Origin: Mycolicibacterium aurum
GTDB taxonomy: Bacteria > Actinomycetota > Actinomycetes > Mycobacteriales > Mycobacteriaceae
Length of the DNA stretch: 64,000 nt
Direction: 5' to 3'
Assembly: GCA_900078775.1 (NCBI GenBank)
Contig: LT549889.1
Coordinates: 5,022,001-5,086,000 of the forward strand
Within the stretch, counting starts at the first letter, position 1, and every line of letters begins with the position of its first letter. A model generated the notes under the pieces. The model did no database searches, had not been told where the DNA came from, and worked only from the letters and a program-made list of their open reading frames with translations. Position numbers and translations under genes: made by a program. Positions 44,191 to 52,106 of this stretch are shown in pieces.

Positions 44191-44210
44191 GCCCGGCCGG
44201 AGGATCTCGG

Positions 44211-44648
44211 TTGAGCAGCGAACGTGCATCGACATGGGACTCCCCGACTGCATCGCCGGTCGGGGAGCCCACGATGTACCCCATGGAATTGGTGGTCGAA
44301 CGCGGAAAGGCCCGATGCCCCCGCTGTGTCGCGGTGGCCGAGTACTCCTTCGTCGAGGTCGGGCCGGAACTGCTGCGCTACGAGGTGAGCTGCCAAGGCT
44401 GTGGAGAGCGGTACCGGGAGAAGCTCGGCCCGGTCGCCGTCCCGGCCGGATTACCGGCCACCCTCGATGCCTGGCCGCCCACGCCACCGGCCCCGGCCGT
44501 GCCGATGCGTGAGCGCCTGCAGGTCTGGGCCGACACCGCCCGCGGTGCGGCGGTCTCGGCGTGGGGACGCGGAAGCGCGTGGGCGGCAGGCGCTCTCGAG
44601 CGCATACCCCGCGACGTCGGCACCAAGACCGGCACCAAGATCGGCTGA
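44211..44648 (+). CDS. small zinc-ribbon protein
   Basis: 145 residues from TTG 44211, chosen for GGAGGA at 44199-44204. A zinc ribbon is visible: CPRC near residue 37 and CQGC near 60, 20 residues apart, followed by a Pro-rich segment and a Gly/Ala/Trp tail. An ATG at 44274 (MYPMELVVERGK) is a real alternative; a 9-bp hairpin (CTCCCCGAC / GTCGGGGAG, 44241-44268) lies between the two starts and might be a terminator or sequester the second start's GGGGAG. Function unknown. Confidence 0.7.
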   Translation: MSSERASTWDSPTASPVGEPTMYPMELVVERGKARCPRCVAVAEYSFVEVGPELLRYEVSCQGCGERYREKLGPVAVPAGLPATLDAWPPTPPAPAVPMRERLQVWADTARGAAVSAWGRGSAWAAGALERIPRDVGTKTGTKIG

Positions 44649-44710
44649 ATAAAAAATCAGGACGATTTCATCCCTCCGCAGTTCGACCACCCGCGGGTAG
44701 TAATACCCGG

Positions 44711-44746
44711 GTGACCAACACGCTGTCCGACTCTTGCTGTCGCTGA
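44711..44746 (+). CDS. leaderless 11-residue leader peptide with Cys-Cys
   Basis: GTG-ACC-AAC ... TCT-TGC-TGT-CGC-TGA encodes MTNTLSDSCCR. A -10-like TAGTAAT (44698-44704) ends 6 bases before the GTG and there is no ribosome-binding site, so translation should begin at the mRNA 5' end. Leaderless polycysteine reading frames are reported in mycobacteria as cysteine-responsive attenuators of sulfur operons. The genes that follow encode a sulfonate-type ABC importer, which fits. Confidence 0.85.
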   Translation: MTNTLSDSCCR

Positions 44747-44787
44747 GGCCGTAAACCTCAGCCCTTTTCGTAGTTCTCCAGCAAGAG
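44731..44787 (+). promoter_or_regulatory. cysteine-responsive attenuator structure
   Basis: Outer arms CTCTTGCTG (44731-44739, covering the Ser-Cys-Cys codons) and CAGCAAGAG (44779-44787, the ribosome-binding region of the permease gene) are perfectly complementary over 9 bases. Inside is a 7-bp stem, GCTGAGG (44742-44748) with CCTCAGC (44756-44762), followed by CCCTTTT. A ribosome stalled at the Cys codons would break the outer stem and free the AAGAG ribosome-binding site 11 bases before the GTG at 44799. The inner stem could also terminate transcription. Confidence 0.82.
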
Positions 44788-44798
44788 AAAGTCGGCCA

Positions 44799-45662
44799 GT
44801 GTCTGTCTTCGTAGATGTCGTGCCCGACGAGCCCACCGCGGCCCCGGCACGCACGGGCACGTCCTCCGCACCCTGGCGTGGCCTGCTCACCAAGGTGGGC
44901 CTGCCGCTGCTGTCGGTGCTGGTGTTCTTCGCCGTCTGGCAACTCGTCGCCACCCTGGGCATCTGGAACCAGACCTTCGTCCCGTACCCCAGCACCGTGT
45001 GGCGCGCCTTCATCGACGTCTCCACCACCCACGACGGGGCCCGCGGCTACGCGGGATACCTGCTCTACGAACACCTTTACATGACGTTGCGCCGGGTGCT
45101 GGCCGGCGTGCTGATCGGTGTGGTGCTCGGCGTCCTGCTCGGGCTGCTGATGGGTTCGGTGAGCTGGCTGCGCAGCGTGCTGGAGCCGTGGCTGACCTTC
45201 CTGCGCGCGCTGCCGCCGCTGGCCTACTTCTTCCTGCTGGTCATCTGGCTCGGTATCGACGAGGCGCCGAAGATCACCCTGCTGGCACTGGCCGCCCTGC
45301 CGCCCGCCGCCGTCGCGACCACCGCGGCCGTCGTCGCCGCCCCGGTCGGCCTGCAGGAAGCCGCCCGCGCGCTGGGCGCCTCCCGAGCCCAGGTCATCCG
45401 CGATGTGGTGGTGCCCTCGGCGTTACCCGAGACCTTCACCGGAATCCGGCTCGCGGTCGGCATGGCCTACTCGTCGGTGGTCGCCGCCGAACTGTTCAAC
45501 GGCATCCCCGGTATCGGCGGATTGGTCAAGGACGCAAGCAATTACAACAACACCCCTGTCGTGCTGGTCGGGATCTTCGCCATCGGGTTCTCGGGTCTGG
45601 TCATCGACGGTCTACTGCGGGCGCTGGAACGGCGCGCCGTCCCCTGGAGAGGAAAAATCTAG
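44799..45662 (+). CDS. sulfonate/taurine-type ABC transporter permease
   Basis: 287 residues, six transmembrane helices, BPD_transp_1 fold. The EAA loop reads QEAARALGASRAQVIRDVVVPSALP near residue 185. Resembles SsuC/TauC permeases. GTG start at 44799 behind the attenuator's sequestered AAGAG. Its TAG is directly followed by the ATG of the binding-protein gene. The Cys leader supports a sulfur-source substrate. Confidence 0.9.
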   Translation: MSVFVDVVPDEPTAAPARTGTSSAPWRGLLTKVGLPLLSVLVFFAVWQLVATLGIWNQTFVPYPSTVWRAFIDVSTTHDGARGYAGYLLYEHLYMTLRRVLAGVLIGVVLGVLLGLLMGSVSWLRSVLEPWLTFLRALPPLAYFFLLVIWLGIDEAPKITLLALAALPPAAVATTAAVVAAPVGLQEAARALGASRAQVIRDVVVPSALPETFTGIRLAVGMAYSSVVAAELFNGIPGIGGLVKDASNYNNTPVVLVGIFAIGFSGLVIDGLLRALERRAVPWRGKI

Positions 45663-46691
45663 ATGAAGTTCAAATCCCTTGTGGCCGTTGCTGCCAGTGC
45701 GCTGGCGCTGGCCGGCTGCGCGGTGGACAACTCGGGGACCGATGCCGCGAAGCCCACCATCCGGATCGGCTACCAGGCACTGATCAGCGGTGACCTGATC
45801 GTCAAGAACAACAAGTGGCTCGAAGAGGCCCTGCCCGACTACAACATCAAATGGACCAAGTTCGACTCCGGCGCCGACGTGAACACCGCGTTCATCGCCG
45901 ACGAACTGGACTTCGGCACCCTGGGTTCCAGCCCGGTGGCCCGCGGCCTGTCCGCGCCGCTGAACATCCCCTACAAGGTCGCGTTCATCCTGGGCGTGGC
46001 CGGCGAGAACGAGGCGCTGGTGGCCCGCGACGGCTCGGGCATCAACACCGTCGCCGACCTGAAGGGCAAGCGGATCGCCACCCCGTTCGCGTCCACCGCG
46101 CACTACAGCCTGCTGGCCGCCCTGGCCCAGGAGGGCCTGTCCGCCAACGACGTTCAGCTGATCGACCTGCAGCCGCAGGCCATCCTGGCCGGCTGGGAGC
46201 GCGGCGACATCGACGCGGCGTACTCTTGGCTGCCCACCCTGGACGAGCTGCGCAAGACCGGCAAGGACCTGATCTCCAGCCGGCAGCTGGCCGAGGCCGG
46301 CAAGCCCACGCTGGATCTGGCGACCGTCTCCGACGAGTTCGCCACCGCGCATCCCGATGTGGTCGACGTCTGGCGTCAGCAGCAGGCCCGCGCGCTCGAC
46401 GTGATCGCCGGTGAGCCCGAGGACGCGGCCAAGGCCATCGCCGCCGAGATCGGCCTGCCCGCCGAGGATGTCGTCGGCCAGATCAAGCAGACCGTGTTCC
46501 TGACCCCGGCCGAGGAGGCCTCGGCCGAATGGCTGGGCACCGAGGGCAAGCCGGGCAACCTCGCGGCGAACCTGCAGAGCGCCTCGCAGTTCCTGGCCGC
46601 CCAGTTGCAAATCCCGGCCGCCGCGGATCTGCAGACCTTCTCCGACGCCATCTACACCGACGGGCTGCCCGGTGCCCTCACCGACAAGTAG
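45663..46691 (+). CDS. sulfonate/taurine-type substrate-binding lipoprotein
   Basis: 342 residues. Signal peptide with lipobox ALAGC, lipidated Cys19. The mature part is a periplasmic-binding fold of the SsuA/TauA/NMT1 type (IRIGYQALISGDLIVKNN; TVADLKGKRIATPFAST). Binds an alkanesulfonate or taurine-like compound by analogy. Overlaps the ATPase gene start by 20 bases, so all three transporter genes form one operon. Confidence 0.9.
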   Translation: MKFKSLVAVAASALALAGCAVDNSGTDAAKPTIRIGYQALISGDLIVKNNKWLEEALPDYNIKWTKFDSGADVNTAFIADELDFGTLGSSPVARGLSAPLNIPYKVAFILGVAGENEALVARDGSGINTVADLKGKRIATPFASTAHYSLLAALAQEGLSANDVQLIDLQPQAILAGWERGDIDAAYSWLPTLDELRKTGKDLISSRQLAEAGKPTLDLATVSDEFATAHPDVVDVWRQQQARALDVIAGEPEDAAKAIAAEIGLPAEDVVGQIKQTVFLTPAEEASAEWLGTEGKPGNLAANLQSASQFLAAQLQIPAAADLQTFSDAIYTDGLPGALTDK

Positions 46692-47457
46692 CCCCGGCGG
46701 TCTGCGGATCGCCGACGTCGCGCACCGCTACGGGCGCGGTCCCGATCAGGTGACCGCGCTCGGGCCGGTCGACCTCGAGGTGGAACCCGGCGCGTTCCTG
46801 GTGCTCGTCGGGGCCTCGGGCTGCGGGAAATCCACGCTGCTGCGGCTGATCGCCGGGTTCGAGTCGCCGACCGAGGGGCAGGTGTACGTCGGCGGTGCCG
46901 CACCGACCCCGGGCGTCACCTCCGGGGTGGTGTTCCAGCAGCCGCGGTTGTTCCCGTGGCGCAGCGTCGGCGGGAACGTCGACCTGGCCCTCAGGTACGC
47001 CAAGGTGCCCCGGGAGCGTCGGGACCAGCGGCGTGCGGAACTGCTGGAGCGCGTCGGCCTGGAGGGCACCGCATCCCGCAAGATCTGGGAGATCAGCGGC
47101 GGGCAGCAGCAGCGCGTCGCGATCGCCCGGGCGCTGGCCGCCGAGACCCCGGTGTTCCTGCTCGACGAGCCGTTCGCGGCGCTGGACGCGCTGACCCGGG
47201 AGCGGTTGCAGGACGACGTCCGGCAGGTGAGCGCGGAGTCGGGGCGCACCACGGTCTTCGTCACGCACAGCGCGGAGGAGGCGGCGTTCCTCGGCTCGCG
47301 GATCGTGGTGCTGACCCGCCGACCCGGCAAGGTGGCCCTGGACCTGCCGTCGGAGCTGCCGCGCACCGGGGTGGACGGCGACGAGTTGCGGCGCTCCCCG
47401 GAGTTCCTGAAGCTGCGCAACGAGGTCGGCGCGGCGGTCAAGGCCGCCGCGGCCTGA
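46672..47457 (+). CDS. sulfonate/taurine-type ABC transporter ATPase
   Basis: 261 residues. Walker A GASGCGKST near 48, Q-loop VVFQQPRLFPW near 85, signature ISGGQQQR (variant of LSGGQ) near 143, Walker B VFLLDEPFAALDALT near 165, and switch His in VFVTHSAEEA. SsuB/TauB-like. GTG start inside the end of the binding-protein gene. A strong terminator follows at 47482. Confidence 0.93.
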   Translation: MPSPTSSPGGLRIADVAHRYGRGPDQVTALGPVDLEVEPGAFLVLVGASGCGKSTLLRLIAGFESPTEGQVYVGGAAPTPGVTSGVVFQQPRLFPWRSVGGNVDLALRYAKVPRERRDQRRAELLERVGLEGTASRKIWEISGGQQQRVAIARALAAETPVFLLDEPFAALDALTRERLQDDVRQVSAESGRTTVFVTHSAEEAAFLGSRIVVLTRRPGKVALDLPSELPRTGVDGDELRRSPEFLKLRNEVGAAVKAAAA

Positions 47458-47481
47458 GTTTCCGGGCTTCCGGGCCACACA

Positions 47482-47518
47482 AAAAGCACCCGTCACGCGC
47501 GAGCGTGCGGGTGCTTTT
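47482..47518 (+). terminator. terminator after the ABC transporter operon
   Basis: AAAAGCACCCG (47482-47492) pairs with CGGGTGCTTTT (47508-47518); inside, CACGC pairs with GCGTG around a GCGA tetraloop after one bulged T. The U-run makes this the most classical intrinsic terminator in the window; it also works for the convergent 36-residue gene. Confidence 0.92.
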
Positions 47519-47531
47519 CTATCGGCCGGAT

Positions 47532-47642
47532 CTAGACCGGCGGGTAGGCCGGCGGCGGGTAGACGCCGCGCAGGCCCCAGGCCAGCCAGCTGAAGAAGAA
47601 CTCGCCCTCATCACTGATGTCGTAATCGGGATTCGGATCCAT
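47532..47642 (-). CDS. orphan 36-residue peptide, Trp/Pro-rich
   Basis: Peptide starts MDPNPDYDISDEGEFFFSW and ends in YPPPAYPPV. Acidic first third, aromatic/hydrophobic middle (FFFSWLAWGL), proline-rich end. GGGAGGT at 47647-47653 sits 4 bases before the ATG, better than most ribosome-binding sites here, and third codon positions are strongly GC. It is convergent with the ABC operon and divergent from tetR. Function unknown; could be a membrane-associated regulator or a modified-peptide precursor, but no modifying enzyme is adjacent. Confidence 0.65.
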   Translation of the reverse strand: MDPNPDYDISDEGEFFFSWLAWGLRGVYPPPAYPPV

Positions 47643-47726
47643 GAGTACCTCCCAGGCACGGCTACTTTGTGCAGGAGTTTAGCCCGACCCGCCCACACCG
47701 GGACACCGGATCGGGCTTAATGCTTA

Positions 47727-47750
47727 AACTGGCCAACCAGTTGATTGGTT
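47727..47750. promoter_or_regulatory. two overlapping palindromes upstream of tetR
   Basis: AACTGG-CCAA-CCAGTT (47727-47742) and AACCA-GTTGAT-TGGTT (47735-47750) overlap. They lie 38 bases before the tetR ATG and within the spacer to the small gene, so are the probable operator of the TetR protein encoded at 47788. Confidence 0.6.
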
Positions 47751-47787
47751 TCCCGGGCCTGCCCCGGGCAGAAGATAGTGAGTCGCG

Positions 47788-48429
47788 ATGCCCACCGAGT
47801 CCGCAAGCAACGGATCGACCCGGCGCGACGAACTGCTGGCGGTCGCCGCCAAGTTGTTCGCCGCCCGCGGTTACCACGGCACCCGGATGGATGACGTGGC
47901 CGACGCGGTGGGCCTCAACAAGGCCACCGTCTACCACTACTACGCCAGTAAATCGCTGATCCTCTGGGATATCTACAAGCGCACCGCGGACTTCACCGTC
48001 GACGCCCTGCACGACGACCCCACCGCCACCGCGCGCGAGACCATCTACCACTTCACCCGCCGCCTGCTCACCGGCATCGCCCACGACCTGGAGGCCGCCG
48101 CAGTCTACTTCCAGGAGGGTCCCTACATCTCGGAGTGGTTCACCGAGGAGCAGGTCGCCTACATCCGCAAGGCCGAGTCCACCGTCTACGAGCACGTCCG
48201 CGACGTCATCGACCGTGGGATCGCCAGCGGTGAGTTCTACGAATGCGATTCGCACGTGCTGGCGCTCGGCTACATCGGGATGACACTGGGCGCCTACCGG
48301 TGGCTGCGCCCGCACGGCCGGCGCACCGCCCAGGAGATCGCCGTCGAGTTCAGCACCGCACTGCTACGCGGGCTGATCCGCGACGAGACGGTCCGCAACG
48401 AACAACCGCTGGGAGCCGCACAGAAATGA
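47788..48429 (+). CDS. TetR-family regulator (Rv0158-like)
   Basis: 213 residues. Helix-turn-helix at about 33-58 (MDDVADAVGLNKATVYHYYASK). Overlaps the next SDR gene by 4 bases (ATGA), so the two are co-expressed; Rv0158 of M. tuberculosis is a TetR gene shortly after pntB, consistent with conserved order. The ligand is probably related to the SDR substrate; unknown. Confidence 0.87.
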   Translation: MPTESASNGSTRRDELLAVAAKLFAARGYHGTRMDDVADAVGLNKATVYHYYASKSLILWDIYKRTADFTVDALHDDPTATARETIYHFTRRLLTGIAHDLEAAAVYFQEGPYISEWFTEEQVAYIRKAESTVYEHVRDVIDRGIASGEFYECDSHVLALGYIGMTLGAYRWLRPHGRRTAQEIAVEFSTALLRGLIRDETVRNEQPLGAAQK

Positions 48430-49202
48430 CCGATCTGTTCCGGCTCGACGGCAAGGTCGCTGTGGTCACCGGCGGTGGCCGCGGTATCGGCGTGATGATC
48501 GCCCGCGGGCTGCTGCAGGCCGGCGCCGCCAAGGTCTACCTGTCCGCCCGCAAGGAGGCCGAACTGGCTGCCGCGGTGCAGGAGCTGTCCCCGTTCGGTG
48601 CGGTCGAGGCCATCCCGGCCGACCTGGGCACCGAGGCCGGCGTGCAGGCGCTCACCGAGGCGCTGACCGCCCGCGAGGACAAGATCCACGCCCTGTTCAA
48701 CAACGCCGGCGCCAACTGGGGCGAACCGTACGAGACCTTCCCGGCGGCCGCCTTCGACCGGGTCTTCGACGTCAACGTCAAGGGCGTGTTCCTGCTGACC
48801 CGGGCGCTGACGCCGCTGCTGACCGCCGGCGCCACCGAGGACGATCCGGCCCGGGTGGTCAACACCGGCAGCGTGGACGGCTTCCACATCCCCGAGGTCG
48901 GCCGCAACAACTTCTCCTACGCCGCCAGCAAGGCCGCCGTGCATGCGCTCACCCAGCAGCTGGCCGGCGAGCTGGCACCGAAGATCCTGGTGAATGCCAT
49001 TGCGCCGGGGCTCTTCCCGTCGAAGATGACCAAGGTGCTGCTGACCGCCGGTGAAGAGGCCGTCGGCGCGGCGCTGCCGCTCAAGCGGGTCGGCCGGCCC
49101 GACGATATGGCCGGCATCGCGGTCTTCCTGGCCAGCCGTGCCGGCAGCTACGTCACCGGGGCGGTCATCCCCGTCGACGGCGGGGTCAGCGTCATCCGCT
49201 GA
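48426..49202 (+). CDS. short-chain dehydrogenase/reductase
   Basis: 258 residues. Rossmann TGGGRGIG near 17, NNAGANW near 90, active-site Ser in VNTGSVDGF and YAASK near 158, and the C-terminal VIPVDGGVS. Classical SDR of the FabG/RhlG type acting on a 3-oxoacyl or similar carbonyl compound; substrate unknown. The ATG overlaps the tetR stop. Confidence 0.9.
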   Translation: MTDLFRLDGKVAVVTGGGRGIGVMIARGLLQAGAAKVYLSARKEAELAAAVQELSPFGAVEAIPADLGTEAGVQALTEALTAREDKIHALFNNAGANWGEPYETFPAAAFDRVFDVNVKGVFLLTRALTPLLTAGATEDDPARVVNTGSVDGFHIPEVGRNNFSYAASKAAVHALTQQLAGELAPKILVNAIAPGLFPSKMTKVLLTAGEEAVGAALPLKRVGRPDDMAGIAVFLASRAGSYVTGAVIPVDGGVSVIR

Positions 49203-49251
49203 TCCGCAATCCGGATGTGTGAACGCCGGTCCGCCCGGGTAGTCGGTGGAC

Positions 49252-50391
49252 ATGTGTTCACTCAGCCTTCGCGGTCTTGCCCGGTGGAGTGCGGCACCCG
49301 CCCGTGATGTCCCCACCGCCGGCACGCGCAAGATCAACCTGATCCGCGGTCTCGCCGCCCGCGCGACGACCCCGCTGCTGCCCGACGATTACCTGAAGAT
49401 GCTGCACCCGCTGTGGACGGCCCGGGAACTGCGCGGCGAGGTCGTCGACGTGCGCCGCGAGACCGAGGACTCGGCCACCGTGACGATCAGACCCGGCTGG
49501 GGATTCCGGGCCGACTACCGGCCCGGGCAGTACGTCGGGATCGGGCTGCGCGTCGGCGGTCGCTGGCACTGGCGGTCCTACTCGCTGACCTCGGTGCCCG
49601 TCCACGACCACAAGCTCATCTCGATCACCGTCAAGGCCACCCCGGAGGGTTTCCTGTCGACCCATCTGGTCGACGGGGTGGAACCCGGGACGATCGTCCG
49701 ATTGGCCGCACCCAAAGGGGATTTCGCGCTGCCCGATCCGCCGCCGGACAAGATGCTGTTCATCACCGCGGGCAGCGGCATCACACCGGTGATGGCGATG
49801 CTGCGGTCGCTGGCGGTGCGCGGACAGACCGGCCGCGACATCGTGCACGTGCACTCCGCGCCGTCCGAGGCCGACGTCATCTTCGGCGAGGAACTGCAGG
49901 GCCTGCACGAGCGCGCCGAGGGGTACCGGCTGCACCTGCAGCTGACCGATTCGATGGGCCACCTCGACTTCGGCCGGCTCGACGAGATCGTCGCGGATTG
50001 GCAGCAGCGCCCCACCTGGGCGTGCGGCCCACCGGCGATGCTCGACACGATCGAGCGGGTCTGGTCGCAGGCGCAGGTGCCCGCCGATCACCTGCACATG
50101 GAGCGTTTCGTCATCGCCCGCACCGACAAGGGCGGGCAGGGGGGCACCGTCACCTTCGCCATTTCGGACAAGACCGTCGAGGTGGACGGTGCGACCTCAC
50201 TGTTGGAGGCCGGCGAGCAGGTCGGCATCCAGATGCCGTTCGGATGCCGAATGGGTATCTGCCAAACCTGTGTGCTGCCACTGGAAGACGGCTACGTCCG
50301 TGACTTCCGCTCCGGCACCGAGCACGGTGCCGGCGACCGGATCCAGACCTGCATCTCGGCGGCGTCCGGAAACTGCACCATCAACGTCTAG
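49252..50391 (+). CDS. ferredoxin reductase, electron donor to DesA3 (Rv3230c-like)
   Basis: 379 residues from ATG 49252 (a GTG two codons earlier is possible). FAD-binding with RSYSLTS near 120, NAD-binding with TAGSGITPVMAML near 173, and a C-terminal [2Fe-2S] domain with CRMGICQTC and a later Cys. It passes electrons from NADPH to the fatty acyl desaturase encoded 11 bases downstream, matching the Rv3230c-desA3 pair. Confidence 0.92.
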   Translation: MCSLSLRGLARWSAAPARDVPTAGTRKINLIRGLAARATTPLLPDDYLKMLHPLWTARELRGEVVDVRRETEDSATVTIRPGWGFRADYRPGQYVGIGLRVGGRWHWRSYSLTSVPVHDHKLISITVKATPEGFLSTHLVDGVEPGTIVRLAAPKGDFALPDPPPDKMLFITAGSGITPVMAMLRSLAVRGQTGRDIVHVHSAPSEADVIFGEELQGLHERAEGYRLHLQLTDSMGHLDFGRLDEIVADWQQRPTWACGPPAMLDTIERVWSQAQVPADHLHMERFVIARTDKGGQGGTVTFAISDKTVEVDGATSLLEAGEQVGIQMPFGCRMGICQTCVLPLEDGYVRDFRSGTEHGAGDRIQTCISAASGNCTINV

Positions 50392-50402
50392 GAGAATTTC
50401 GC

Positions 50403-51641
50403 ATGGCCATCACCGACATCAAGGCCTACGCCCACCTCACCGAGGCGGACGTCGCGGAACTGGAACGCGAACTGGATGCCATCCGGGCCGATATCGAAGA
50501 GTCCCGGGGCGAACGCGACGCCCGCTACATCCGGCGCGCGATCCGGCTGCAACGGGCGCTGGCCGTGGGCGGCCGCATCGCATTGTTCAACAGCCGCAAC
50601 AAACTCGCCTGGGCCGCCGGCACCGGCATGCTCGCCGCGGCCAAGATCATCGAGAACATGGAACTGGGGCACAACATCACCCACGGCCAGTGGGACTGGA
50701 TGAACGACCCGGAGATCCACTCCACCGAATGGGAGTGGGACACCACCTCGCCGACGGTGCACTGGAAGAAGTCGCACAACTACATCCACCACAAGTACAC
50801 CAACGTCGTCGGCCTCGACGACGACATCGGCTACGGCATCATGCGGCTGACCCGCGATCAGCGCTGGGAACGCTGGATGATCGGCAACCCGGTGTACAAC
50901 CTCCTGCTCGGCACGTTGTTCGAGTGGGGTGTCGCGCTGCACGGAGTCGAGACGACGAAGTGGCGCAAGGGCGAGAAGTCGATGGCCGAGGTGCGCAAGG
51001 ACCTCAAGATCATCGGTCGCAAGGTCGGCAAGCAGGTCGGCAAGGACTACGTGGTCTTCCCGGCGCTGGCCGGGCGGAACTGGAAGCACACCCTGGCCGC
51101 CAACGCGGTCGCGAACCTGATCCGCAACTACTGGGCCTACATGGTGATCTTCTGTGGCCACTTCCCGGACGGCGCAGAGAAATTCACCCAGGAGGAGTTC
51201 GAGCAGGAGTCGCACGCCGAGTGGTACCTGCGCCAGATGCTGGGCTCGGCCAACTTCCACGCCGGGCCGGTGATGGCGTTCATGAGCGGCAACCTCTGCT
51301 ACCAGATCGAGCACCACCTGTTCCCGGATCTGCCCAGCAACCGCTACGCCGAGATCGCCGAACGGGTCCGCGCGCTGTGCGACAAGTACGACCTGCCCTA
51401 CACCACGGGATCGCTTGTGCACCAGTACAGTCAGTCGTTCGCGACGATCGCCAAACTGGCACTGCCGAACAGATTCCTGAAGGCCACCCCCGACGACGCG
51501 CCCGAGACCAACTCCGAACTGAAGTTCCGGCTCCGCGGCGGCATGCGGGACACCTTCGGCGTCGACCCGCGCACCGGGCGCCGGCGCGGGCTGCGCACCG
51601 CGCTGCTCGAACTGGAGGAAGACACCGTCGCCGCCGGTTGA
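50403..51641 (+). CDS. desA3: stearoyl-CoA delta-9 desaturase DesA3
   Basis: 412 residues, integral-membrane di-iron desaturase. Three His boxes: GHNITHGQ (about 84-91), HNYIHHKYT (about 125-133) and QIEHHLFP (about 302-309). It converts stearoyl-CoA to oleoyl-CoA using the adjacent reductase. AGGAGAA lies just before the ATG. Hydrophobic spans are weaker than in animal desaturases, as in M. tuberculosis DesA3. Confidence 0.94.
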   Translation: MAITDIKAYAHLTEADVAELERELDAIRADIEESRGERDARYIRRAIRLQRALAVGGRIALFNSRNKLAWAAGTGMLAAAKIIENMELGHNITHGQWDWMNDPEIHSTEWEWDTTSPTVHWKKSHNYIHHKYTNVVGLDDDIGYGIMRLTRDQRWERWMIGNPVYNLLLGTLFEWGVALHGVETTKWRKGEKSMAEVRKDLKIIGRKVGKQVGKDYVVFPALAGRNWKHTLAANAVANLIRNYWAYMVIFCGHFPDGAEKFTQEEFEQESHAEWYLRQMLGSANFHAGPVMAFMSGNLCYQIEHHLFPDLPSNRYAEIAERVRALCDKYDLPYTTGSLVHQYSQSFATIAKLALPNRFLKATPDDAPETNSELKFRLRGGMRDTFGVDPRTGRRRGLRTALLELEEDTVAAG

Positions 51642-51649
51642 CCCGGCCG

Positions 51650-52030
51650 CTAACCGAACAGCAGGGTGAACCAGCCCCAGGCCAGGAACATGAACACCGC
51701 CAGGAACACGGTGTCCCCGGCCATCGCGATCCACTCGCCGCGCCGGAAGCGGGTGGTGGCGGCGCCGGCCATGAACAGCGCCAGCCCGCACGCGGCCAGC
51801 GGGGTGAGGATCGGTGCGATGCCGACGGCCGCCGGTAGCACCAGCCCGACGGCGCCGGCCACCTTGAGCCCGCCGATGGCCTTGAGCTGACCGTCGCCGA
51901 AATCGTCCACCCATTGCTGCGTGGACGCCAACGCCCGGTAGCGCTGCCGGGACAACACCAGTAGGGCGGCGCCCCCGGCGGTGTAGGCCAGCGCGGCGAT
52001 GATCGAGACGGTCCACAATGTGGCAGCCAT
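51650..52030 (-). CDS. DoxX-like membrane protein
   Basis: 126 residues, four transmembrane helices (about 5-25, 48-70, 73-90, 100-122). The pattern GDGQLKAIGGLKVAGAVGL is typical of the DoxX_2 family. Divergent from the SigJ-like sigma gene, 76 bases apart; ECF41-type sigma factors often sit beside and control a DoxX, carboxymuconolactone-decarboxylase-like or epimerase gene, so this is its likely target. Confidence 0.82.
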   Translation of the reverse strand: MAATLWTVSIIAALAYTAGGAALLVLSRQRYRALASTQQWVDDFGDGQLKAIGGLKVAGAVGLVLPAAVGIAPILTPLAACGLALFMAGAATTRFRRGEWIAMAGDTVFLAVFMFLAWGWFTLLFG

Positions 52031-52106
52031 AGTCGTGTCCTTCCGTTACCCGAGCCCGATTCGGCTCGTCATCCTTGTGACGGGAGAGCGCGACGAGAGG
52101 TAACTC

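Noticed and set aside
44743..44768. riboswitch (SAM or cobalamin type) upstream of the ABC transporter
   Set aside because: None of the conserved elements of those riboswitches is visible; the Cys-codon leader and complementary arms explain the region better. The inner hairpin with CCCTTTT may still act as a terminator.
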